Shown one piece after another: positions 26,817 to 33,262 of a stretch of DNA of 56,933 bases (positions are counted from its first letter, which is position 1; each line of letters opens with the position of its first letter). This DNA comes from an uncultured Bacteroidales bacterium (GTDB lineage Bacteria; Bacteroidota; Bacteroidia; Bacteroidales; Paludibacteraceae), in NCBI GenBank assembly GCA_946614295.1, contig CAMOGT010000006.1:1-56933 (forward strand), in the 5' to 3' direction. The notes under the pieces were generated by a model, which made no database searches, had not been told where the DNA came from, and worked only from the letters and a program-made list of their open reading frames with translations. The position numbers and the translations under genes were made by a program.

Positions 26817-27740
26817 ATGGCGAAAATCGGTATTTTTGACAGCGGTTACGGAGGCTTGACCATCTTGGATGCCATCCGCAAAGAACTTCCCGGGTATGAC
26901 TATATCTACCTGGGGGACAACGCCCGTGCGCCGTACGGCACCCGCTCTTTCGATGTCATTTACCGCTATACCTTGCAGGCAGTCAAATTCCTCTTTGAGC
27001 AAGATTGCGCGTTGGTCATCTTAGCCTGCAATACCGCTTCCGCCAAAGCCCTCCGCACCATCCAGCAAAAAGACCTGCCGGAGATAAATCATAAATTTGA
27101 AATCTTAAATCATAAATCTTCCAAGCACAACGTGCTGGGCGTCATCCGTCCTACCGTGGAAGCCGTTCCGTCTATCACGAAAACCGGACATGTAGGCATC
27201 CTCGCCACCCCGGCTACCGTCAGTTCCGAGAGTTATGTCATGGAATTGGAGAAATTGGCTTCCGATCTTTCCGTTGCCCAGCAAGCCTGCCCTCTCTGGG
27301 TTCCGCTCATAGAGAACGACGAACATCAACATGAAGGCGCAGATTATTTCGTGAACCTGTATATGCGCCAGATCATGGAGAAAGATCCGCAAATAGACAC
27401 CCTCATTCTCGGCTGCACGCACTACCCGCTGTTGCTGCCCAAAATTGAGAAATGGCTGGAATCCTACAGCGAGCAACGCGAGCGTTCCTACAGCAACGCG
27501 GTCTTACAGCAACGTGGTCTTACAGCCGAAGGCGGTCACGAAATATCCGTCATTTCACAGGGTTATTTAGAGGCCAAGAGTCTGGCGGATTATTTGTCTC
27601 GCCATCCGGAATACGAATCCCAACTCTCGCAGGACGGCTCCTGCCACTATCTGACCACAGAAAATGCGGACCGCTTCTCGCAATCCGCATCGCTCTTCCT
27701 CTCTTCCCCCGTCCAAGCGGAGCACATTGATCTGGAGTAA
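26817..27740 (+). CDS. murI: Glutamate racemase
   Basis: 307 aa, longer than the usual 265-280. Makes D-glutamate for peptidoglycan. Motifs: IGIFDSGYGGLTIL (catalytic Asp region), YLGDNARAPYG, ILACNTASAKAL (first Cys), and LILGCTHYPLL (second Cys). The ATG at 26817 follows the -7 box and opens MAKIGIFDSG. Two tandem arrays enlarge it: heptamers at 27084-27118 (NHKFEILNHKS) and a longer unit at 27461-27534 (QQRGLTAEGG), both outside the catalytic motifs. Confidence 0.94.
   Translation: MAKIGIFDSGYGGLTILDAIRKELPGYDYIYLGDNARAPYGTRSFDVIYRYTLQAVKFLFEQDCALVILACNTASAKALRTIQQKDLPEINHKFEILNHKSSKHNVLGVIRPTVEAVPSITKTGHVGILATPATVSSESYVMELEKLASDLSVAQQACPLWVPLIENDEHQHEGADYFVNLYMRQIMEKDPQIDTLILGCTHYPLLLPKIEKWLESYSEQRERSYSNAVLQQRGLTAEGGHEISVISQGYLEAKSLADYLSRHPEYESQLSQDGSCHYLTTENADRFSQSASLFLSSPVQAEHIDLE
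27084..27118 (+). repeat. ATAAATC heptamer array in murI
   Basis: Five 7-bp units of form xTAAATC/xGAAATC, coding INHKFEILNHKS, a loop after the first Cys domain. Confidence 0.93.
27461..27534 (+). repeat. CTTACAGC-palindrome repeat in murI
   Basis: Four units of (A/G)TC(C/T)TACAGC, each followed by a variable 6-13 bp insert ending GCG or GTG. The last two units are 16 and 18 bp. The layout (word, variable insert, GCGGTC) parallels the GAG-palindrome-CGGT module. Confidence 0.8.
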
Positions 27741-27763
27741 TTTTCCATATCGATCTGGAGTAA
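27729..27763 (+). repeat. Duplicated murI stop-codon segment
   Basis: The 12 bp GATCTGGAGTAA, which includes the murI stop, recurs 23 bp downstream (27752-27763), a recent-looking tandem duplication of the gene end. Confidence 0.85.
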
Positions 27764-27820
27764 ATTATCCTCTTCTTTTATCCCGCCATGCCGGTTGTCT
27801 TTTTCGGCTGTAGTCTTCCT

Positions 27821-27869
27821 CCCCTGGTGTCCTGTGCGCGCCACCTCTGCTGGCGCGACTATTCCCCCT
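27821..27869. repeat. GCGCGCCA hairpin repeat, copy 1
   Basis: Shares a block with 28626-28671: CCCC, GGTGT, CTGTGCGCGCCACCTC, GCTGGCGCG, then a C-run. It forms a 7-bp stem CGCGCCA/TGGCGCG with a 7-nt loop. It lies between the convergent murI and the 134-aa gene. Confidence 0.85.
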
Positions 27870-28274
27870 CTACCCTTTTCTCTCCTTCAGAAGTACCATC
27901 CGCACAAACACCGGAAACATCCCGTAAACCTTCTTTTCCGCCAACCCCTCATTCAAAAACGCATCCGGCTTTTCTTTGAATTGCGCATTCCATCGTGCCC
28001 GCAACTCTGCATACCTTGCATGGTTCTTGTCTTTCACAATTGCACTTGCCTCTCGGCAAACCTCCTGCCACACCAACCTCTGCGCTTCTTCTTTCTCGCT
28101 CCGCGGATGGCGTTTAAAATCACGCTTGTCTTTGCGGTAATACTCCTGCGGACCCATCTTAACGATATTCCCCTCATCGTCACGATAAGATTTGATACGC
28201 ATGGTCATTCCCGATTTCCCGCTTACTTTTCCTCTCCATGTATCAATCCCCGGACTTAATGTTACTCTTGACAT
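27870..28274 (-). CDS. Uncharacterised 134-aa protein
   Basis: Starts MSRVTLSPGIDTWRGKVSG, followed by a beta-like segment (MTMRIKSYRDDEGNIV) and a charged helical part (KDKRDFKRHPRSEKEEAQRL, then WQEVCREASAIVKDK), ending FVRMVLLKERKG. Highly basic, no signal peptide or membrane segment. I do not recognise the family. Support for a real gene: a consensus promoter (28534-28564) points at it, and it has normal amino-acid composition. It has an unusually long 5' leader. Confidence 0.65.
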   Translation of the reverse strand: MSRVTLSPGIDTWRGKVSGKSGMTMRIKSYRDDEGNIVKMGPQEYYRKDKRDFKRHPRSEKEEAQRLVWQEVCREASAIVKDKNHARYAELRARWNAQFKEKPDAFLNEGLAEKKVYGMFPVFVRMVLLKERKG

Positions 28275-28533
28275 ATCCTTTCTCCTTTCTTTTTATTTCG
28301 ATTTTTTATTTCGTCTCTCATTTTATGATTGACTTGCCTGTTTTTTATGATTGATTTACCTATCATTTCTTATCTTTTCTTTGGTAAATCTTTAGTTATT
28401 CTTTGGTAATATTTTAGATATTGTTTGGTTATTCACGGTATTATCACGTGACGATATTGGGACAATACCGCAAAAACCACGGCCCAAAAAGACTAAAATC
28501 TACCGAAAATCTGTTGAACTTCTAAATTTTGTG
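28275..28533 (-). promoter_or_regulatory. Long AT-rich structured leader of the 134-aa gene
   Basis: About 255 nt between promoter and ATG. Contains direct repeats (TTTGGTAA at 28380, 28400; TTATGATTGA at about 28322 and 28346) and an inverted repeat CGGTATT/AATACCG (about 28436-28478) enclosing the palindrome TCACGTGA. No ORF of note. Probably regulatory RNA or operator sequence; the function is inferred only from length and symmetry. Confidence 0.5.
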
Positions 28534-28564
28534 CAAATATAGTCAAAATTTCTGACATACGCAA
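28534..28564 (-). promoter_or_regulatory. Promoter of the 134-aa gene
   Basis: Minus strand: TTGCGTATGTCA, 11-bp spacer, TATATTTG. Confidence 0.82.
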
Positions 28565-28625
28565 ATATTGATGATATTTTTTAGGTTTTCTTTTCTTTTT
28601 TTTATTTTTCTCTGCATTTTTTTCG

Positions 28626-28671
28626 CCCCTCGGTGTTCTGTGCGCGCCACCTCCGCTGGCGCGCTTCCCCC
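28626..28671. repeat. GCGCGCCA hairpin repeat, copy 2
   Basis: Second copy of the 27821-27869 element, with a perfect 8-bp stem GCGCGCCA (28642-28649) / TGGCGCGC (28657-28664) and compensating changes in the loop only. Confidence 0.85.
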
Positions 28672-28708
28672 TTCTTCTTGGTTTTACGTCGGATGGCATC
28701 CGATGCCG

Positions 28709-28736
28709 CAAAAAAGGCAGCGGATTTCTCGCTGCC
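28709..28736 (-). terminator. Terminator of the protease operon
   Basis: Stem GGCAGCG/CGCTGCC with a 7-nt loop, followed on the minus strand by six T. It is the first U-tract hairpin downstream of the protease gene. Confidence 0.82.
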
Positions 28737-28753
28737 TTTCGTATGTTCATTCC

Positions 28754-28805
28754 GCGGGATTATATCCCGCCTGACTTCGTCTTTTGCTGCGGAATTGTAT
28801 TCCGC
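28754..28805. repeat. Pair of GCGG palindromes
   Basis: GCGGGAT-tat-ATCCCGC (28754-28770) and GCGGAAT-tgt-ATTCCGC (28789-28805): two perfect 7-bp hairpins of the same design, differing at one paired position. Followed by CCGCTTTTTTACG (28802-28814), a word repeated at 31438 and 32365. Confidence 0.85.
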
Positions 28806-28849
28806 TTTTTTACGCCGTCGGTGAGGCTATATCCGGATTATATTTGGGG

Positions 28850-30328
28850 TTACCATGCGACACCGAGAGTGATACCGACACCGTGCTGGAGGTACTGGTT
28901 GAGACCAAACGCTCCGATATTCGTTTTGAGGGGTTCGATGGTCATTGTTGCTTTGCTCCAAAGCCAGTTCATATCATAATGAAGTCCCAGCACGAAATCA
29001 CATGAGCCGGTGGGAATACGCCAGTCCAAACCCACACGCGTATCGGTTGTGATCGCCGCATTGGTATTAAAGACGTCACCGTTAAAGAACGGTCCGGCGG
29101 ATGCGCTTTGGTTGATTCGCGGAGCAAGAATATACTTACCCACCTGAATAGGAATCTGCGCTCCCAGATAAACGCCGAACAAAGGTCCCACACTAATTAC
29201 CGGCGTGCTTGATTTCTGGGTCTCGCTAATCAAAGCCGTAACCTGAAGACCCGTCGTAACGAAGCCAAGCCAGTCGTACCCGAACTGGATTCCAACTATT
29301 TGGTTCATACCGAAATAATTGTCATAAATCAAATAGAAATGGTTCATCTTGTCCATATCGGTCACGATATGTGTTGCGGAGCGCTCGAATTTCTTGGCAG
29401 CCTTCCCCTTTTGCGCAATCAGACTATCACGGACAGCAAGTGTGCGCAAAGCAGGATCGAGCGGCAGGTGCCAGTCCAAGTCGCGTATCTCTTTTTGAAC
29501 CGAATCCGGCAGTTGGCGGAAGACATAGAGCCAGTCTTCGCCGGAGAGCGACCGCAACGGCTCCATATCCTTGCTTGCATCGGTTTTGGACGTACCTAAG
29601 GTAGCGATAAACGATTGCACGTCTTCTTTTCCGATCGCCAAGCCCACTCCTTCACGATAGAAAGCCTTCCAAGTGTTGATACCCAGGATCTCGTATTTGC
29701 CGTCTTTATTCTTGAGTAACAACGGTCCTCCGCTGCTTCCCGGATCAATCGAAGCAGTGTGCTGAATAATGCGCGTAGCGCGCTCACGGTCGTCCACATC
29801 TACATGTGCATTGGAAATGATACCGCGCGTGAGCTGCCATGACGGTTTGTTTGCCAGCTCCGGAAAACCCGCTGCCACAATGGAGACATCTTCCTCTATC
29901 TCGCCGGCATAAACAGGAAGGGCAATCATGTCACACTCGGCAGGAAGGGCTATCGCCGCCAGATCCGTCAGACCGACATGAACCACATCGCAATGCTCGT
30001 AGCGGACGGTCTTTTCATGGAGTTGGAAGATAATCGTTGCTTTTCCGGCATAGCCGACCACATGCAGGTTGGTGAGCACATATTTCTTGCCGTCATGATT
30101 CACTACGACGCCCGAACCAAAAGTGCCCTCGCTTTTGTAAGCTGTCAAAGTACGCGCCGCACTTCTCATTCCGGCTCTCGCCGTATAGAGGGCATAGTCG
30201 CCCATGAGCGATTTGTCCGCATCGGAATACTCCGGTTCAACGACACAAACACTATGCCGCAAGCCTTGCGCAGAAGCCGGCAGCAGCACACACAGCAGCA
30301 TAGCTGCCAAATAGAAAATACGTTTCAT
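28850..30328 (-). CDS. Trypsin-like serine protease with C-terminal outer-membrane-like domain
   Basis: 492 aa. Signal peptide (MKRIFYLAAMLLCVLLPASAQ). Trypsin-fold domain about 60-245 with a full triad: His in LTNLHVVG (about 91), Asp in GLTDLAAIAL (about 124), Ser in DPGSSGGP (about 197). A helical linker (about 250-325) follows. Residues about 335-492 are amphipathic strands ending LQHGVGITLGVAW, like an outer membrane barrel. The protease part resembles DegP-type secreted serine proteases without PDZ domains. Follows the 258-aa gene by 11 nt, probably one operon. Confidence 0.82.
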   Translation of the reverse strand: MKRIFYLAAMLLCVLLPASAQGLRHSVCVVEPEYSDADKSLMGDYALYTARAGMRSAARTLTAYKSEGTFGSGVVVNHDGKKYVLTNLHVVGYAGKATIIFQLHEKTVRYEHCDVVHVGLTDLAAIALPAECDMIALPVYAGEIEEDVSIVAAGFPELANKPSWQLTRGIISNAHVDVDDRERATRIIQHTASIDPGSSGGPLLLKNKDGKYEILGINTWKAFYREGVGLAIGKEDVQSFIATLGTSKTDASKDMEPLRSLSGEDWLYVFRQLPDSVQKEIRDLDWHLPLDPALRTLAVRDSLIAQKGKAAKKFERSATHIVTDMDKMNHFYLIYDNYFGMNQIVGIQFGYDWLGFVTTGLQVTALISETQKSSTPVISVGPLFGVYLGAQIPIQVGKYILAPRINQSASAGPFFNGDVFNTNAAITTDTRVGLDWRIPTGSCDFVLGLHYDMNWLWSKATMTIEPLKTNIGAFGLNQYLQHGVGITLGVAW

Positions 30329-30339
30329 ATCAGAAAAAA

Positions 30340-31113
30340 TTATTCGTCGTCACCCACTACACCATTCGAAACTGAGTCCGTCTTCGTCTCCGGAACAGCT
30401 TTTTCTTCCGGCATGGTGTTGTCTTCAGGAATCACTTTTAGCGGCATTCCCGCTTTCTTGTCCCCCGCCATTTCGTCCAATATATACTGCATATCGGAGC
30501 CTTTGAGTTTTCCTTTCTTGATAGCCGTAGCAATCTCTTCATTCTCAGCAAACAGTTTCGCTGCCGCTTTCTTCATCGCCATAAAACTGCCGTTCGCCAT
30601 CGCCAGTTCAGCCAGTTCCAACTCCGGGCGAACCAGATAATAGAGCGTAGGCGTGTCCGGTCCTTTTCCTCCTTTAAACTTCACGATATACAGGTCGCCT
30701 GTCTTCTTGTCTATCTGGTAGTACATCTCGCATTTGAAAATCACACCCCATGCACTACCATAAACAGGGCTTCCCCATTGATGGTCATTTTGCATCATCG
30801 ATTTGCGGGCGTGGACGTAGTACAACACGTGCTTCTTATCCGGGAAATCCTTATGCCAGATCTTGACACCAACGATATTCGCCGCATCTATATCCGTATG
30901 ACCTTTGTCACCCGCATTCTTTTTGACCCCCAGCTTGCCTTTGCCGACTCCCGGTAACTCCACCTCCGCGTATTCTTCGGAATGTCCGTCCACGAAATAC
31001 ACTTCACCCGGGTAATAACGAGGCGCAAGCAAAGTCATTTGTGCAATAAACTGCGCCTGAAGCGCTACGCTGGCAAAGACTGCTGCCAAGACGAAAAGAA
31101 TTCTCTTTTTCAT
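30340..31113 (-). CDS. Secreted protein of unknown function, protease partner
   Basis: 257 aa from the ATG at 31113 (MKKRILFVLAAVFASVALQAQ), which starts a clean signal peptide. A beta-rich domain (about 22-150) contains RYYPGEVYFVDGHSEEYAEVELPG and WGVIFKCEMYYQIDKK. Next comes a helical segment (about 160-205), then a disordered acidic tail rich in Glu, Pro and Thr (about 215-257). Family not recognised. It comes first in a two-gene operon with the trypsin-like protease, so it may be a substrate, inhibitor or localisation partner; that is inference from position. Confidence 0.7.
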   Translation of the reverse strand: MKKRILFVLAAVFASVALQAQFIAQMTLLAPRYYPGEVYFVDGHSEEYAEVELPGVGKGKLGVKKNAGDKGHTDIDAANIVGVKIWHKDFPDKKHVLYYVHARKSMMQNDHQWGSPVYGSAWGVIFKCEMYYQIDKKTGDLYIVKFKGGKGPDTPTLYYLVRPELELAELAMANGSFMAMKKAAAKLFAENEEIATAIKKGKLKGSDMQYILDEMAGDKKAGMPLKVIPEDNTMPEEKAVPETKTDSVSNGVVGDDE

Positions 31114-31144
31114 AATTTTAACAGAATTAATTAACAATTCGCTG

Positions 31145-31175
31145 CAAAATTACAGCTTTTATTTGACATATGCAA
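31145..31175 (-). promoter_or_regulatory. Promoter of the protease operon
   Basis: Minus strand: TTGCATATGTCA, 11-bp spacer, TAATTTTG, followed by a leader of about 25-30 nt. Confidence 0.86.
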
Positions 31176-31237
31176 TAGTTTATATAATTTTTATGTCATT
31201 TTTTCACAAAAAAAGCGCGGGCTTTCGTTTGCTTCAT

Positions 31238-31376
31238 TTGATTCATTGAGGTCCTAGACTTACCTTAAAACTTCAAATAAATGCACGGAAAACTCACGCT
31301 GTTACGTGAGCGTGCATAAACCATGCTTGAAGTTTTAATGATTCTTTGTAACTTGTCTAGGGTTTCAATGAATCAA
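31238..31376. repeat. 139-bp nested palindrome, MITE-like
   Basis: Three concentric inverted repeats. Outer: TTGATTCATTGA (31238-31249) with TCAATGAATCAA (31365-31376), continued by CCTAGAC/GTCTAGG. Middle: TTAAAACTTCAA (31265-31276) with TTGAAGTTTTAA (31327-31338). Centre: ATGCACG plus CTCACG (31281-31298) with CGTGAG plus CGTGCAT (31305-31317), interrupted by a GAAAA bulge. No ORF inside. Could be a miniature transposable element, a structured RNA or a recombination site. Confidence 0.88.
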
Positions 31377-31400
31377 GTTGGCTTATAACGCTTTATGATG

Positions 31401-31420
31401 GCGCAACGCTTTGCGCTTTT
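31401..31420 (+). terminator. Terminator-like hairpin beside the nested palindrome
   Basis: GCGCAA-cgct-TTGCGC followed by TTTT on the plus strand. No plus-strand gene precedes it, so it would only make sense if the palindrome region is transcribed rightward. Confidence 0.4.
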
Positions 31421-31465
31421 ATATTTCTATATTTTTTCCGCTTTTTTACGCTGTCGGTTCCAGCA

Positions 31466-31496
31466 TTTTCAAGGTTGCATTTTGTGACCTTGAAAA
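31466..31496 (-). other. Hairpin at the 3' end of the RhuM-like gene
   Basis: Perfect 10-bp stem TTTTCAAGGT/ACCTTGAAAA with an 11-nt loop, starting right after the stop codon. There is no clear U-tract on the minus strand; likely 3'-end stabilising or a weak terminator. Confidence 0.55.
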
Positions 31497-31497
31497 A

Positions 31498-32340
31498 TTA
31501 CATTTTACTCAATAGCTCGTCGGTTGGTTGCTCCAATTTGACAAAGCCGAACCATTTTTTGCCGAGGTCTTTGAGACTTGCGCCGATGAGATAAACAGTA
31601 TCGTCGATACATAAGAATCGGTCATGTGCACGATCAAACTGCTTTACCTCAATGGGCGAGTACTGCGCGTTATGTTTCTCAAAATCAAGCGACAACTGAC
31701 GCGATATATTCTTTGTATAAACGATAGCCTCCACATTCTCGTGACGTTTGTCAAGCATCGTTAACACGCTATCATCCACATAGTTGTCAATCAGTACAAT
31801 GCGCTTCTTTGCCTCACGGATTCGGTCATTGATAAACGTATATGCATCAAAAATCTGACCGTCATAGAAAATACCTTCAACAGGAGGTAGAGATGTGCGC
31901 ACGAAAAAATCTATCTGCTCCTGATGCTGTGCCAGCTGTTTCTGCTGTGATGCCAATTGGTCTTCAATATTCTGCAATCGTTGATTAACGGCATAGCCAC
32001 GCAACATGTAATCCTTCAATACTTGGTTTGCCCACCGGCGAAACAATGTGGCATTCTTGCTATTTACACGATATCCAACAGATAATATAGCATCTAAATT
32101 ATAAAACTGGGTACTATAAACTTTACCATCAGCTGCAGTATATTCCAAAATGGAATGAACTGAATTTTTATCTAATTCACCCTCCCGAAAGATATTTGAT
32201 AAGTGTTTAGACACAGCCGGTTGCTTCACTCCGAACAAATCAGCTATCTGCTGTTGAGTTAACCATACGGTCTCATCTTTCAGTTGAACTTCTAGCTGAA
32301 ACTGCTCATTAGGTCTATATAGTACTATCTCATCTTTCAT
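31498..32340 (-). CDS. RhuM-family protein with C-terminal phospholipase D-like motif
   Basis: 280 aa from the ATG at 32340 (MKDEIVLYRP); the TTG two codons earlier is less likely. N-terminal RhuM-type region: VWLTQQQIADLFGVKQPAVSKHLSNIF (helix-turn-helix-like, about 26-52), then YTAADGKVYSTQFYNLDAILSVGYRVNS and the RRWANQVLKDYMLRGYAVN core. A coiled linker (about 120-150) leads to a C-terminal domain with one HxR-x4-D-x6-GAS motif (HDRFLCIDDTVYLIGAS, about 241-257), like half of a phospholipase D active site. RhuM proteins often lie in genomic islands; function unknown. Confidence 0.82.
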   Translation of the reverse strand: MKDEIVLYRPNEQFQLEVQLKDETVWLTQQQIADLFGVKQPAVSKHLSNIFREGELDKNSVHSILEYTAADGKVYSTQFYNLDAILSVGYRVNSKNATLFRRWANQVLKDYMLRGYAVNQRLQNIEDQLASQQKQLAQHQEQIDFFVRTSLPPVEGIFYDGQIFDAYTFINDRIREAKKRIVLIDNYVDDSVLTMLDKRHENVEAIVYTKNISRQLSLDFEKHNAQYSPIEVKQFDRAHDRFLCIDDTVYLIGASLKDLGKKWFGFVKLEQPTDELLSKM

Positions 32341-32364
32341 CGTCAATAAACGTCTTTTATGTCA

Positions 32365-32393
32365 CCGCTTTTTTACGCTGCCGGTGCCGGCAG
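32365..32393. repeat. CCGCTTTTTTACG repeat with hairpin in the RhuM leader
   Basis: CCGCTTTTTTACG-CTGCCGGTGCC, also at 28802-28823 and 31438-31460 with small changes. Here the 3' half forms CTGCCGG-tg-CCGGCAG (32378-32393), which would lie about 10 nt into the RhuM mRNA leader. Confidence 0.82.
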
Positions 32394-32407
32394 TGCATTT
32401 TGCGCTG

Positions 32408-32438
32408 CAAAATTACAATAAAAAAATGACATACGCAA
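32408..32438 (-). promoter_or_regulatory. Promoter of the RhuM-like gene
   Basis: Minus strand: TTGCGTATGTCA, 11-bp spacer, TAATTTTG, leaving a leader of about 60 nt with a strong hairpin. Confidence 0.84.
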
Positions 32439-32508
32439 GAGGTATGCCATTTTTTTGAGATTTTTCGATAAATCGAGAAACTGAGTTATCGCGAGGCCGA
32501 AGATGCTC

Positions 32509-33222
32509 TTATTTCTTGCAGTTACCTTCGCAGGTGATGCACTTGTAGCAGAGGCCTGCGAGGGCTGCGCCAACGAGCGGAGCGACGATGAAGAGCCAGA
32601 GCTGCGGAAGAGCAAGTGCGTTCTCGGAGAAGAGTGCCTGCGAGATCGAACGAGCCGGGTTAACCGAGGTGTTGGTCAACGGAATAGAGATCAAGTGGAT
32701 GAGGGTCAGAGTCAGACCGATAGCCAGACCACCGAAAGCACCGTTAGCGTGCTTGCTGTCCGTTACACCAAGGATCACCATGAGGAAAACAAAGGTCAGG
32801 ATGCACTCGGTAGCGAAAGCACCCCAAACATTAGTCTGCAGATAGCCAGCCTCTACATCAGCTGCGCTGAAGAAATCTCCGTATCCGTTAGCGGCAAACG
32901 TACCGATTTCCATACCAGCGGATTTAGCGATACCGAAAAGGATTGCAGCCGCAGCGATAGCGCCGAGGATCTGTGCACACCAGTAGCAGAACATCTCTTT
33001 CGCGGACATACGACCGTTCACAAAAACACCCAGGCTAACAGCCGGATTCAGATGTGCGCCACTAATGTGGCCTATTCCGTAAGCCGCAGCGACAATCGTC
33101 AGACCGAACGCAAGGGCTACGCCCAGAAAACCAACATGTCCAAACAGGGCCGTTCCACAACCGCCCAGAACCAATACTGCCGTTCCGAAGAACTCTGCAG
33201 CAAACTTATTACATAATTTCAT
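32509..33222 (-). CDS. aqpZ: Aquaporin Z-like channel (MIP family)
   Basis: 237 aa, six membrane segments. Both pore boxes are present: SGAHLNPAVSLG (about 54-65) and NTSVNPARSISQAL (about 178-191). The narrow-filter Arg after the second NPA is kept, as in water-selective aquaporins. The C-terminus is Cys-rich (CYKCITCEGNCKK), unusual for the family. It follows sufB by 40 nt without a promoter box and may be read from the tRNA-Cys promoter. Confidence 0.93.
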   Translation of the reverse strand: MKLCNKFAAEFFGTAVLVLGGCGTALFGHVGFLGVALAFGLTIVAAAYGIGHISGAHLNPAVSLGVFVNGRMSAKEMFCYWCAQILGAIAAAAILFGIAKSAGMEIGTFAANGYGDFFSAADVEAGYLQTNVWGAFATECILTFVFLMVILGVTDSKHANGAFGGLAIGLTLTLIHLISIPLTNTSVNPARSISQALFSENALALPQLWLFIVAPLVGAALAGLCYKCITCEGNCKK

Positions 33223-33262
33223 TTTGTTTTATTATTTAAGGGTTAAACAATAAAGTTGCATT

